Of a stretch of 64,000 bases of DNA, positions 1 through 14,600 are shown piece by piece. Positions within the stretch are counted from its first letter, which is position 1, and each line of letters opens with the position of its first letter. The position numbers were made by a program, and so were the translations under genes. The notes under the pieces were generated by a model, which saw only the letters and a list, made by a program, of their open reading frames with translations, was not told the DNA's origin and searched no databases. The stretch comes from Mastigias papua (lineage: Eukaryota; Cnidaria; Scyphozoa; Rhizostomeae; Mastigiidae). The stretch is taken from NCBI GenBank assembly GCA_964019165.1, contig OZ025281.1, forward strand, positions 9,608,388-9,672,387. The letters run 5' to 3'.

Positions 1-2
1 TG

Positions 3-1105
3 AGATCCGTAACCGAAAGAAACATACAAACACAACAAGATGTCTATGCAGCCTTTATTGACTACAAAAAGAATCTGACAGAGTTAAGCACATCGATATT
101 TCGAAGGATTTAGAAGCAATGGGCACTGCTGGAAAAGACATCACACTCCCAAAGAACCGTTATTGGGACCAAATGGCAGCAACATCATTCAACGGTGAAC
201 TCAGTGAATGGGATCATATGAAAAGAGGTGTGAGACAGGGTTGTGACATCTCCCCTGACCTGTTCTCTCTCTATGCCGCGGTAATCATGTGAAACGCCAA
301 CCAAAGATAAGATCATCTGAAATTCACTATAAACCCTGTGAACATCCAAAACACTAGATATGCTGACGACACAATGATCTTAGCTAGAAGCAATGCTAAT
401 TTGGAAAATCTCCTATATTGTCGGAAAGAAGAAAGTGAATTTAGAGGCCTGAAAATAATCAAGAAGAAACCAAAGGTAATGGTATTCTCAAAAAACAAGA
501 CACCACTAAAATGCAAGATTACTTTCGATGACGAAGAACTGCAACAAGTAGAAAGCGTCAGCTATCTTGGAAGTATTCTAGCTCAAGAATGCAGATGCAG
601 CTCAGACATCAAAACGCGGATAGCTTTGGTGAAATAGTCCTTTACAGATATGTCAAGTACACTCTTTAACAAAAAGTCCGGAATCGAAAGAAAAAAGAGA
701 ATGATGAACTGTCATAACAGATCCATTCTAACGTTCAGATGTGAATCATGGAAATTAAGCAAGCAAGATCAGACTGAACTAGAGGCTACGGAAATGTGGA
801 TTTAACACTGCATGGAGAAAATTTCATGGAGAGAGAAAAATCAAATGAAAAAGTTCTGGAAATGATTGGGGAGGAGTGGAGCTTGTTAAAAATTATTTAG
901 CAAATACAGCTGAAATTCGTTGGACACATCACCTGAGAAGATTCAATTGAGAAACTGAGTTTGAAAGGCAGAGTGGAAGGAAGTAGGAGCCTGGGAAGAC
1001 AGAGGCCAGATTTCCTTCAGCGTCTGGGGACGATAGCTGGCATGAAGGAACATGGTCGCCAGCGTCAGACTCTGATATTAGAAATCGTTGCCGAAAATTC
1101 TTAAA
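3..1105 (+). mobile_element. Degraded RTE-like LINE, reverse-transcriptase 3' half
   Basis: The reading frame, broken by stops and frameshifts, keeps the landmarks of an RTE-type reverse transcriptase of the kind often labelled 'craniofacial development protein 2-like'. These are a QDVYAAFIDYKK block near 31-70, RGVRQGCDISPDLFSLYA near 224-276, and the catalytic YADD at 359-370 inside TRYADDTMILA. The longest uninterrupted piece is 338-637. A C-terminal tail rich in Gly, Arg and Gln reads to a stop near 1103. The copy is dead. It lies downstream of the last CC2D1 exon seen here, so it probably sits in that gene's next intron. The family matches the copy at the right edge of the window, but the two are different insertions. 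Confidence 0.85.
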
Positions 1106-1210
1106 ATGTTTCCCTGACTTTCCCCGACCTACTAGCTTTCCAGAAACCAATTCCCTGACTTGCCCTGACCTGCTTAAACTTTGATACTTTTCTCCCTAAC
1201 TTTCCATAAC
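1105..1210. repeat. Short 'CCCTGACTTTCC' interspersed repeat
   Basis: The stretch repeats the words CCCTGACTTTCCCCGACC and CCCTGACTTGCCCTGACC. Similar wording (CCTGACTT, TTCCAGGTTTTCCAG) occurs near 3720-3960 and 4990-5035. It looks like a dispersed repeat family; no coding capacity was seen. Confidence 0.4.
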
Positions 1211-1289
1211 GTATGAACCCTGAATACTAATATGGTTTAGACTGCTTAGAGGTAGAATCCATGGAAAAAAAATGAAATAAACATCTTAC

Positions 1290-1380
1290 ATCAACACACT
1301 CGTGGATCATTGATCGATTGTTGAAATTTTCAAGTTTTACGCTTGCTTGGCCAAGAGCTTTATCGCTTTTTAAAAATCCC
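1290..1380 (-). CDS. CC2D1: CC2D1 exon 22 (C2 domain, late strands)
   Basis: 91 nt between TTTTTACAG and gtaaga, entering with two carried bases and leaving in phase 0. It encodes [19 protein letters not shown], the family's conserved 'FxxTDKxLGxAxVKLE' stretch of the C2 domain. No stop codon, so at least one more exon follows, left of the window. Confidence 0.88.
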
Positions 1381-2562
1381 CTGTAAAAACAGAAAAATAA
1401 CCTTTTAAATCATGAACTACTTCTATGTAACTCTTAGGTTGCTACAGATTTGAATCATTCTCAGTTTTCAGTTCTAGTGTCAGGAACAAGCATAAGTAGG
1501 GCATCCTTCCTTTGTCAGACTATACAAAACAAACATATGGTTTAAATAAAAAATCATCTACAAGGGTTAGCTTCTTTCTCCTGATCGGCAGCCTCCATAT
1601 ATTCATCAACTGTTTTCTCGATACTAAGGCTCATACTGGCAAAATATTCATGATGGCTTGCAGTTTGGTAACAAATGAGATGATATGCCAGAGAAGATTT
1701 AAAAATCATCGCCTAGAGTAAATGGTGACAAATTCATTCCGATTTCATGTTTCCATAAACCAAATGTTTAGCACGGTGGGCTTTATCATGAATAACACAC
1801 TCCTCTAGACTTATACTAACAATGTCGGTGAGAACAACGCAATGACTGTGATCGGTTTGAAATAGAAAAAGGGCAAATGCAAGAAGAATTGGTCGAACAA
1901 TCAGCCTAATATTGGTTAATCAGAAGCAATACTAGTGGTGAATGGCAACCAAAAGACTGCAGCAAACAACTAGGATAAATCGTCACGTCGATAGGGCCAA
2001 TAAGAAATTGAGAAGCAGCAGATTATAATAGAAATAAGTGATATGACTACCTTTCATACATGAGTTTAAATGAGATAGGTTGCCTCCTAAATATGCGTTG
2101 GAGAGCTCTACTTTTTCTATCAATTGAAACTTTAAAACTCTGATTGAATTCTGAGGAAATAATATAAATTTAATTAGCATTTATAAAACATTTGATAAGC
2201 GAAAATTGCAAAAACTTGTGAACTTGAAAAAGGACTGTAATTGGGCTCAGAGAAATTAAAAACACTGGAGTCACAGTGATAACTGCATGATTCAAATATT
2301 TGCTGAAGTGCCCGATTTCACATCCATCCATTCCAACCGATTTCCCGGGTCCACGACCAACAGTACATTAACTTTTTCCTATATTCCCAAAGTCTACAAG
2401 TCTATCTTCTAAAATTTACTTGGCACTCCATAACTTGTGTCATTTACATAACTACTTCTGCTATCACGATATGACAATCGATGAGGTAAAATGTTATCTA
2501 GTTCACTCATTTTAACTATATAACATACGGTTTGAATAAATAATTGATTGATTGACTGATTA

Positions 2563-2603
<41 letters not shown>

Positions 2604-5600
2604 CAATGACTGATTGATTAATTGACTGATATGATTTGTTCGATATGATGTGATTATGATATGATAACATTTGACAAAATGATTTAATATAACTGAACAT
2701 GGGGTCATTCAATTAGTACGTACGCTCTAAATTGGCTAAAATTTGACCCCCCTCCCCCCTCGTACGCACACGTACGCTTGATACTCACCCCCCTTTTTGC
2801 GTACGTACTCTTGGTTGTTTGACCCCCCCTCCCATCTCTAACAGAATGTTTCTAGGCACCTAAAACCACGGAAAAAGACTTTTTAAGCTTTCACGAGACA
2901 TTAAAATGATCACTTCAAATGTATTTCATGAAAATTCTGTAGTGCTGTTCAAACAAATGGCCACATAGGGTATAATATGGCGCCACAATGGCCTGGTAGT
3001 CTGACGGAACCCGAGAGGGCTAGGTAATATGGGGCTTTCAAATATACATATCTCATCGCATGTTTCCTATCTGGCACGCTAGGCAACGGCGAAAAACTGG
3101 GTGTTCAGCCTTGTAAATGCCACTAGTAAATGCCGCTATTACAATGGTAAAAATATCGCTAGGTTTCAGTTTATTCAAAATTCCTAGGGGCCACATTGTC
3201 GGATTCGGCCTGAGGGCCGTAAGCTTGACACCCCTGTACTAGAAGTAATTTCACCTGAATACGTACTTCATTACTTAATTGTTGCAGGATGTATGCAAAA
3301 AGCTGATAATTTTTTGCTTTGCGTACGTACTTCATGTGTCAACCCCCCCTCCCCCTTGTACGCATTCGTACGCATTTGCTTGACCCCCCCTCCCCCCTTC
3401 GTGCGTACGTACTAAATGAATGACCCCCATGTACCATCGTTGATCATCTGGCTGATTGACTAAACGACATGCTATTACTTAAATGATAAAGTCGACAAAA
3501 TACTGAAAAGAGCGCAAATGATACGAAATAACATAAAACAAATAACACAGAAATATGGAACATACAAATGACTTACAAACCATGTGGTAAATGATAACTA
3601 CACATTATCTATTACACAATCACGCCCGCCGAAAGACTTTGTGGGATACTTTTTTCAAGTAACACACTAATCGAAAAAGAATACCTAAAGAGTTCTAAAG
3701 GCCCTATCCAAAATACTACCCTGATTTTTCCAGGTTTCCAGACCAAATTTTTAAAAATACCCTGAATTTTTCGTATTTTTCCAAGCAGTTTTCGACGTAA
3801 CAAGGAAATGATATGGAATGTATACCGAAAATACGGGAGAAAAAAAGAATGAGTGTAAAAAAATTTCCCGACGTTTCCAAGTTTTCCTTGACCTCCAATG
3901 TGATTCCTGACTGTACTAGGTATTCATGGTTTTCCAGACTGCTGAGAACCCGGATTCAATGTCATTCAGTATCTAGTGGAGGTAGAGCAATATCTAACGA
4001 CGGGGTAATAAGGGTGTGCAACACTGCCCACATGTCTGATAAGTGGCCAGTAAATATACGTTTAGTAGGTAAATCATAATCACTTGTGCAGATGTTAATA
4101 CGGCTGATAAAATAAAATATACGTTTAGTAGGTAAATCATAATCACTTGTGCAGATGTTAATACGGCTGATAAAATAAAATAGTCATTACCAATAACATA
4201 TGGTACTCTGGCCAATAATAACTATCAATAAAATAGCAACAATAGTAATCAGCAGCATTAAGGCAAGCATGGGGCTATTGGGGGCTGGGGCTGGGGGGCG
4301 GGGGCTGGGGGCGAAGCCTTACGCTTTATTCTAATAAATTCATACTTGTTATTACCGTTTGGGATATGCCTTTTTAGTAATTGTAGACGACTAGAGAGTA
4401 AAGTTTAAGAAAAGATAGTGGGTACTCGTACTTCAAGAAACGAAGTGCCTTGGTCGGTAAAATAGCAATACTCATGTGGAGCCAATACAAAGAGGAATCG
4501 TTTTTCCTCGCTATGGAAAAAAACCTGCTGAAAAAACGGTCAAACTCAGGAACAATACATCGGCAATAAACATGTCACATTGAATGGAAAAGACCTGCAT
4601 TTTTGCTGGCAAACTTGCGTTTGTACACTCATTACCTTAAATTTTCAAGGTATATCACTGAGTTGAGGAGGAAAATGATACAATTGTTGCAAACAGGAGA
4701 TCTGTGGGTAGAACAATGTAATAGACATGGGTTGAAAACTTACCTGGGTTTATGGTACTCTTCCTAACACTGGAAGATCCTGTTTGTGGCGAATCCTGTT
4801 GAGAAAGCAACTGAAGGAATTAAGCAGTATCCTATGGAAAACATTCTTTCCTACGCACAAAGAAGAACCAAAACTCACAACAAATAACTATCCTACAACA
4901 AATACTTCCTATTCTCAATCTACCCATTATATGGACAAATCCTCCCACCACAAAATCAAAAGCTCCATTTTCAGAGTTAAACTTGAATTTCCTGACTTCT
5001 CCAGGTTTTCCAGGTTTTCCAGGTTTTCCAGACTCCTATAGCTTATATGTTAAGGAAAAATAGCTTATAACTAATAACTAATAGCTTATATGTTAAGGAA
5101 AAAGCCAAAAAAGAGAAGAAAAGGGAACTCACATTCGGGAATGGAAATTCATAGGTTATATAAGTATACATATCCTTTGGTTGGTAACCTACAAAATGAA
5201 CAAAATGAAGCATTGAAAATCATGATTACGCGATACAAAATACAGTATAACATGATCATGCGTACCAAAATATAACTGACTAGGTGAAAGTGGGAGAAAA
5301 TTAATGACATAGGGGGGCTTGGATTCATAAAATTCGACATAGTACGTAGACTGCTGTACCAACCAAGCTATCGAGTGATAATTTCAAGCATACATTCTAA
5401 GGTAAGTCATTTAGTTGCATTGCATTCTCTAAGTCAAGTTTTATAGGATGCCATCGTAGTACCTTCAAAATGTGCATCAGACCTGAATTTGAGAGAGGAA
5501 TGCCCATACGATGGGGGCTGTCCAGCGGATAAGGTCAGGAGGAAAAAAGCCAAAGAAAATATGATTCTGGGAAAGATTATCTCGTTATCACCTTATTGAC

Positions 5601-8600
5601 AAGCAAAAAACAGTGGCAATCGAATATTGCAATGTATGAGGTAAGAAAGCTCCGTGTCACAAAAGCGAAGCTTTCAGTGGCATAAATTATGCTGGTATAC
5701 AAAAAGAAAATGAGAACTGATAGGTGCAATGATATAGATCACACATAGAGATGCAAGCTCCATTCTCCACAAAACGTCTGTAGTATTTTGATGGGACAGT
5801 AATTTAACAGGAACATGCCAAATAGTATTGAACTTTCACTAAAACATTACAAAAAACAGTCTATTGATCATCAAACAAAACCTGCCGGACAATTAAATAT
5901 TACCAGGTATATTAAACAATATGGCGTATGCATTCTCTTACTACATTATGCAATTCGCATTTACTTGTACAGACCATCCATTGCTATTCTCCTCATACTA
6001 AATTATCGGATAAAGTTGCGCTTTCTTGATGATGTTCTAACAAACAGTGGTATCGGGTCAGCTGAGCATGCTGTATCTCTGGTCAGGTAGATGGATAGAT
6101 GGACTGATGCATAGATGGATAGGTAAATGGATGGAAGGATGGAAGGATGGAAGGACGGAAGGGTGAAAGGACGGAAGGATGGAGGGATGGAGGGATGGAG
6201 GGATGGAGGGATGGATGGATGGATGGATGGACGGACGGATGGATGAAAGGATGGATGGATGGATGGATGGATGGATGGATGGATGGATGGATGGATGGAT
6301 GGATGGATGGATGGATGGATGGGATGGATGGAACGGTGGAATGGGTGGGTGAATGGAATGGATGGGTGGATGAGTGGGATGGATGGATGGATGGATGGAT
6401 GGATGGATGGATGGATGGATGGATGGATGGATGGATGGATGGATGGATGGATGGATGGATGGATGGATGGATGGATGGATGGATGGATGGGGTGGGATGG
6501 ATGGGGTGGGATGGGATGGGATGGATGGATGTATGGATGGATGGAAGGATAGATGGGTGGGTGTGTGGGGTGGATGGGATGGGATGGGATGGGATGGGAT
6601 GGGATGGGATGGGATGGGATGGGATGGGATGGGATGGGATGGATGGATGGGTGCATGGACGGACGGACAGACGGACGGGTGGATAGAAAGATGGAAGGAT
6701 GGATGGGCGGGTGGGATGGGTGGGATGGGTGGGTGGGATGGAATGGACGGATGGAATGGACTGATGGATGGGTGCATAGATGGATGCATAGATGAATGGA
6801 AAGAATGTTGGAGGGATGGGTGCGTGGATGGAAGGGTGGGAAGATAGATGGATGAACGAATGGGTGTGCATGTGAGTAAGTGGGCGGATGACTGGGTCCA
6901 TGGACTTATAGATATAAACTATCATATCAGAATGAGTAAAAATTTGTCTTCTCTACTCAATATCTTAATTACCTAAAGAAAGTAAAAGAAACTTGAATAA
7001 ATTATCCATCATTCAAACCATAATGGCTAACCATAATGGCTGACTATTTACCTGAAGGCAATGGGATATTAATGCACCGCACAATTGTTATTTCAAGCTC
7101 AGAGTCACTTAATTCTGGATGAGACCTAGCAATCAAACAGACTTTTATTACAACATAAAAATGCAACACGAGACAAGTATACAAAACGAATGCAATGGAG
7201 CAGAGCGCTGCTAAAGAAATGCTGCAATCAACTGCTATTAGCAGATCCATTGGGATGTACTAGGGTGATGACCAACTGTTCATATAGAGTTCCTGAGAGT
7301 ATTAAATGCTAATAGAAATTTAGGTACATTGTATTTCAATCGCAACTCAGCAAAGCTTCTTACATCGTTTTCCTTCGATGAAATCAAAACACGCACATCA
7401 ACGTAAACACCTTTCAGTAGAGATAAAACCTAAATCATCAAACATACTTGACGATGGGGAATGACTTCATCTCGTAATGGAACTTAGGCACTGGGTTCCC
7501 ATGTAGCTTTGACACTGTTAGGGTATCCAAGTCCTGCTGTGAACCTTTGTGCAGTGTTTCAAAACTAAAAGATAATGCAAAATCCTGAGATATTTATCTT
7601 TTACGTGAAATGGGAAAGTATTGGATATTCCATGCTACCTTGATTAATGAAATTTCAGCGTAAGTTTAAACTTAGTGCATCTTCTAGGCGCATTCAATTT
7701 TCGCGCACCTGAATTTTGTCACGCAAATTTAATTTTTGCGCACACCATAATGGTGAAAACACTATAAGACATTTCATATATATTTCTACCAATCTTTTCA
7801 TATATATATATGTCTACTTCTGTCAATGTATTTCAAATTTGCTATAGATCTTTAGCACTGTTTACAGAAACAGATTGCTTTCTATGACTGTCGTTCGTGA
7901 ACTTAAATTATTTTAGACTTACGCTAACCAGATATAACAATTTTAGAATGATCTTTTATGAATTATTGTGAGACTATGAAAGCTCGTGTGCGAGATACAC
8001 AACTAAGAGTCTCGCCGATTCCGAACAGAGGGCTAGAAATCCCAGTAACATTGGTGGCAAAGAAAGGCACCTCAAACATTGAGATCCTTTTTGACATGAA
8101 GACGTCTTTATATGGTTTTACATTGGGCCATTCCGTATGGTAAAACGTGAGGATATTGATGAAGATGAGCTTAGTGACGATGACCTCTTAAGTGCTAAGG
8201 AAGTTGTTTCATATCAAACAGAACCAATCCAAGAGGAAGAAAATACCATAGAGGAAAGATTACAGACCACAAAAGATATTGTGATTACAGATGAATAATT
8301 GTGCTAACTTGTTGTTTTTTGACAGAAACATTATCAAACTATACCGTTTTTCTTTTGTTCCAATTTCACGCAAACTAATTTTAGCGCACCTTCTGATAGG
8401 AAATATTTCGTTCACATCAAGTCTTAGCGCAGTAAAATACGTGAGAAATAAGTATTTTCACGCAGCCAAATGTCAGCGGTGCAGCTCTGCGTGAAAACGA
8501 GATGTGTGGGAAATTTCCCACGAATTAAGGTATCTACAATAATACACTGATGTTCCATTAAAATCATTTCAGCAAACTTCTGCAGGTAATTTTATCATAG

Positions 8601-11600
8601 ATAAACAAAAGCACAACTATGACAATATATATGCAAGTGTATTGGTCTCATTCTAGGGGCAAGGATTCCAACAAATTACCGATATTAATAGGAACTGAAA
8701 TGTTTTCAGCTTGAAGCAAATAAAACACTATACAGCTCGTTCTGTGCAAGGTATTGTAAGACATAGAGGAAAGTCGATCTGATTTTCCTAGGAGCTATTT
8801 GAGGTACTACAGGGATACTGATTCAGCAAACGATTTGTACTGAACACTCCCATTCTCTCTAAAGACTTGAGTAAAGCTTTAGAGGGGTGGAAGACATCTA
8901 GGAAAGGGGGGGGGGCCAAAATTCCGCACACTCAGAGGGAGGTGGATGAAAACTAAAGAGCAATTCAAAAGAAGAAGTATAGAGTTTCTTCAGAAGTCCT
9001 CGAGTGGAGACCAAAATTCTTACATAAATCTGAGGGGGTGGACAAAATTCCATCAAATAAATGAGAATGTCTCCCACCCCTCCCACAAGTAATTAATGAC
9101 CTGTCACTAAGCTAACCTCTGAATTGCCAAGTAGTTTAAATCGATGAATCAATGACAAAAAATGCATCAGCTCATGATGAATTAAGCCAGCTATCAATTA
9201 ACTAATAGTGTATATTGTGTGTAGAGTACATTAGTCTCATCAATGTCAAAAGTGCAGTCAAGTCGAGAGTCCGAATCTTATGTCATCTTTAAAACAAGAC
9301 ATAAAATAGCAAAAATGAATGCATAAATTGAAATCTGTTCCAGTAAACCAAATTCCATCGAAAAGAAAGGAGAAAACTGAGACAGAGATGAATTAAAACT
9401 AATGCACTCACTTTTTTGCAGCAGATAAATCTCCAAGCAGTTTATAATGTTCTGAATTGCTCTTTGAAGTCTGAAAAAGTCAGGAAAAGTAATGATTTAC
9501 TAAAGAAATAAAAACTACCCATGATCCCAATAAAAATGCAAAAAATTTCAAAAAACTATAGCAATACTATTACATAAGAATTCTGTCTATGGCAGCTTTA
9601 CATGCACAACAAATCACCGGCTTACAAGCGTACAAAATAGGTGGGTATTGGACCTTGTGTTTAACAATTGAGATATGATAAAAAAAGAACGAAAATGACA
9701 ATACTAAGGCATCTGAGTGGGAAATATGAAAGACAAGCGTACATTAAAGAAGTTGGAATTAAACAAGCGACCGAGTTATTAAGAGCAAGACTAGAACTTA
9801 ATGATATAGGGAAAAACCAAGGGAAAGAAAGATGGTGCGCAGGATGTGAGAGAGTAAAAGAGAGTACAGAACATATTATGCAGTGCAAAGAAACCCACGA
9901 AATGGTTGGAGTGTCAGGGAAAATTGACTGGATAAAGGGTACTACAGAAGAATTAAGAAAAATAGCAAATTACATTAATGTTTACATAAGGAAAAGAAAA
10001 GAGAAGAGCATTAACTCAGAAGAATAAAGAAGTTACGAAAAAAAAGTAAAAAACCTTGAGAACATATATTCTGTAGGAGAGCCTTGCACAGCATCAAAAT
10101 GAGGCTCTGCTTGCCGGCATACGGCAAAGGGGGCAACGTGAAGATTCAAGATAGGATATCTTCTGAGTTCAACAGTGCCACCATCTATTAGTCAGAATTT
10201 CTTGCAATCCAAAGTTCAAGAATGCATCTTGACTTATATCCCCGACAATTTTTGTTGCTAAATCTCATTCTCAATAAAAAAATAACACCAATTGATAAAG
10301 AAACAGCAGGCAATGAGGAAGAGGGCACGTCGAAAGCAGATAACATTCAGGTGCCTGAAACTGGTACCTCAGATTGTCGAAGTAATTTTGATAGAGGTAT
10401 TCCAAAGCAAACAATACACAAACAATATGATTACAATACTTAGAGCCACCTAAATGCTTTCATATGGACAGCAATATAAGAATGGTCATTAGTTTTAGGA
10501 ACCAAAGCCTTGCATATTCACACCATCATAGCAGAATTGGAAATAATCCATTTATTTCTAGTCAGTGCGTTCCAAAGATATCCACACTTTAAAGGATAGA
10601 TATTGTGATAGGCGTAAACAGATAGGCTTGCTTCAACATGGGAATTAGATATTGTAATCACATTATTTCACTCGAGAGAACAACAAACACGCAGGTCGAA
10701 CGATACCTTCTAGTTAGGACCTTTCTCAACTTACTATAAAGGTAAGAGGTTTTTAGATCCAACACTATTGACGTAGTAAATCATCTAGTAATGTGACAGG
10801 TGTTCTATTTGGAGCAACCTATCAAAATGCTTCCACGAAAGACAAGATCGAAATCTACATGTAATAAAACAGCAGGCAATGCACCGTAACACCTCACTGT
10901 ATGAAAGATGCTAATATCATAACAAGCTTCGTTCTGGAACTACAAACGTCATGCAGAATGTGATACAATTCTATATTTTGGTGAGTGCTCAGCAGTATCT
11001 ACAGGCAATAATTCCGCTGATTTAAGTCGTACCGCAAGCCAGGGATGAGCACTGCTGTTAATCGATACAAGAAGTATGCATTGAAATTGAAAGAAAAGTG
11101 ACGGCAGCAGTGCCTAGTCCTTCAGCTCTTAGGTTCCTCGGTTCCTACACTACTGGCAAAATCCATCCTTGCAGGACAAGATGAATTTATGCACAAAGTA
11201 TCGAGGCTTTAAGTCTGGGTGGACAAATCAACTTTGAATTAAATTAATCATTAACACATATTCTCCATCTTGTACATTAACCTCGAAGTTAAGTAAAACT
11301 GCTTTAAAGGATGGATAAAACTTTCCATCAAACAACCTTTATTTGCTGCTTCAAAGCGGTTTCAAGTCTTCCAAAAAGTTCTGCAGTATCTGGTGATGCA
11401 ACATTAGTCCATTCATCGGCAATGGCAACAGACTTCACACCACCAGTGTCTTCAACAGGGGCCGCACGCTTCTTTAAGCTTGGTACCTGAAATAAAATAG
11501 GTCACAGGAAAGCAAGTCAATACTGTTTTAGGGAAATGCAAAGAGCTGAGGAATAAGTAAGAGAAAAAGCCTAAGAGAGGTTCCACCTCTTCTGCAAAAA

Positions 11601-14600
11601 GAAAAACGCTATTACCACCTTGGATATCAAAATAGTTGAAGCAATAATTTGATTAACCAGTAATCGTGGTAGAACACGCAAGTGCTAAGGGAGGGGGGGT
11701 GAGGTGCTAGGTACTGTTGCTAAACACCGAGATGATAGCCTCATACGATCATGATAGGTGATACGTGCAGTATTATGCTCACCGTAGTTATGTCGACGCG
11801 TAGGCCACTCTGAGCCGCTACGATCATCTCATCCATTCCCTGATCAAAATATAATTCAAATTATATCAAATATGATAAAACAATAACTCTATACGATAGA
11901 GAATAATAAATATTGCAAGAACAAGCCTATAAAATAAAAAGACTACAGAACTTGCGAAACAAGTCATCTGCAGAAATTCCTGAAATACAGCAAACCAACG
12001 CACGAAGACTCTAAGCTTCCATTTAACTAAATTAGACTGCAAAGCAGCTGTAAAACCAATAGTTAACATTGAAGACAGTTTCCTCAAAAATACTTCAAAT
12101 CAGTACAAAGATTGAATCTAGTAAAGACCGGAAAATACAACTTTTACAATATACTGTTACAAAAAAAGCAATTACAGTAGAATTCTGTTAAGTCGTACTC
12201 CCAAGGGAGAAAGGAAATTGGTCCTAGTTAACAAATGTCCGAGATATGTGAATCTCTTACTAAGTTGGATTTTCTTCAGATATGCCTAGCCACATTCAAA
12301 GTGTTGATACAAATATAATAATAAAAAATCCAATTTCTATGGGACATATTAAGCATCTAAAGAGAACTCCGTTTCCCATAAATTTTTCAAAATGTTTAAA
12401 ATTTTCATCTGCCATTAAAGTGACTGCTCCTATTTCTCCATTTTCTGTGAACATGGAAAAGTATTTTCAATAGCTTGTTGAGTTCTTGTCACTTTTCTCT
12501 AATTCATTTTATATCGTAGATTTTACTTTAATCCATCCAGACAACATCTGTTTTGGACAAAAATGTTTCCATGAGATTGAAGCACACATTTATCCTATGT
12601 CAACTTCTTTTGAAATATTTCGTACTTTCTGCTATTATTCAGGTGTAAACCTTACACTTTTGTGGAACAATGGAGGACGTCAGAAAATTAATACACCACC
12701 TAATAAAAATTTCAATTCAAATAGAATACTCGATTCTGATAAAACTTCAACACCTTCACTTGCAACAAAAATGTCATACCTTCCAACATTAAAAACAGCA
12801 TTTCGGCAAAAAATTGAGTAAATAGTCTGAGTAAAGCGGAATATTTTGGCCGAAGGGACATACAGAATCGGCATCACTAAGCAAAAGTCCGACTTGTCCA
12901 GGATGCGACTTAAATACAGTACTTTGGCCAGATTTTGGTGGTAAATCCAAGGAAAATGACAAATGAGTCCGATTAAGCGAAAGTCAGACATATTCAGGGT
13001 AAGACTTAATGAGATTTAACTGAATAATGACTATTTAAATCTTGTCCACGTTCGCAACTATAATGGCCATTATTAATTCAGTAGTGATAGGTTGAATGAA
13101 TACAAGAATCTCACTACTTTAAAAGTAATTGACTGAGGTAATGTAGCTAAAAACACTTGGGTAAAAGAAGAAGTAAACAGTCTGATGAGAACTGAAATGT
13201 ACCTAACTGATGAGAACTCCAATCACACAACCACGGTATATAAAAGAGATGCAATGTCGCTAAAATGCAGAAAATTAACAAAGATAATACTCTCAATTCT
13301 CAAAGTGTAGAAAATGACAATCATTGAAGATGGCTGATACCTTGGCCTTTCGTAAATAGTCTTTTGCATTTTCAATGTCTCCATCTTTCTTTGCTTGTAA
13401 AGCAGCCATTTTGAATTCTTTCTGTCTATTCAAAAGAAACTGTAATTCTTTTTGATTTCTTGATGCCGGTTGTGCATTTCCAGCTTTCACTTCAACTTCT
13501 GCCTGTCAGTATCATGGAAAAAAACAACTTTGAGACAGCAGATCCGAATTGGAGAACAAGAATCTCCAGTCAAAGACAACAATACTTGGGAGGACGCCTT
13601 AACAAAAAGAGAATGCATACCCATGTAAGGTTCTGGGCCATCAAAAGCAAAGTGAATTGATAGATAAAGAGAGGAATCGACTAGAGATAAAGTCATTGAA
13701 AGAAGATGGCAAAAGGCATTGACTGGACAAAAAGGCAGCCATTGATTGAAGATAAAACATGGGATCGATTAAGATAAAGGGAGGTATTAGCACTAACTAT
13801 ATATCATGTCATACATCCTGGTACAATCATTGAAGTTCTCTGTTACTTTGAGATGTGTGCTTCCTACACATAAAAACATTTCCAAACTCTCAACATCGCT
13901 GTACTTAGATCTTAATCAGACGATATAGAGTAACGAGTAATCACAATGTGGCTTTTAAGTATACATATCAAAATACCTTATCATTAAGTTTTGTTGCAGA
14001 AGCAGTAGCTACACTTGCAGCCCCTGATGTTTCCATGGAGATAGACGCTGGTTCTTGAGATTGTTGTTGTTGTTGTTGTGGTCCATTCGATACCGGGATT
14101 GGAGCATAGCCTTGAAAAAAATAAAACCAGTCAAAAATTCAAACCATTGAAGATACATAGTGAATTGGTATGGGGGAAGTGGACAATGTATGCACACCAA
14201 AGACATAAACAAGCTACTAAAACCGTAGTGTCAAATTCTCATTGATAACTATTGTCGTCGAAAGGGATTGTCTACATATATTACGTTATCAGGGAAGGGG
14301 GATCATCGGAAATCATTATGTTTGATGAAAGGGGAGGAGAGGGGTAAGTGGTATGATAACATAAGCAGACAGGCTTCATCTATTTTACAGGAATACATTA
14401 AATGAGAACACTTAGGGTCCATTTGCCAAAAGATACGAGCACTGCTAGAACATGATCAGCCTCAGTTAAGAATTTTCACAAGCATCCAACTACGTCAATT
14501 CATTTGACAAAACAAATCCTGATGACATTTCTCTACTCGTGTTCGTGAGCATATATCACGGGATAAAAGCTCGCATATTTACAAACACCTCCTCTCATCT

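Noticed and set aside
6003..6925. Several open frames of 80-280 codons on both strands
   Set aside because: They are translations of the GGAT/GGGAT satellite (Met-Asp-Gly-Trp or His-Pro-Ser repeats) with no independent start context or domain.
10222..10443. 73-codon plus-strand frame
   Set aside because: No recognisable domain, no splice context, and it lies in a CC2D1 intron beside a LINE remnant.
12486..12991. Overlapping frames of about 100 codons on both strands
   Set aside because: Fall inside a pogo-like MITE; no transposase motifs.
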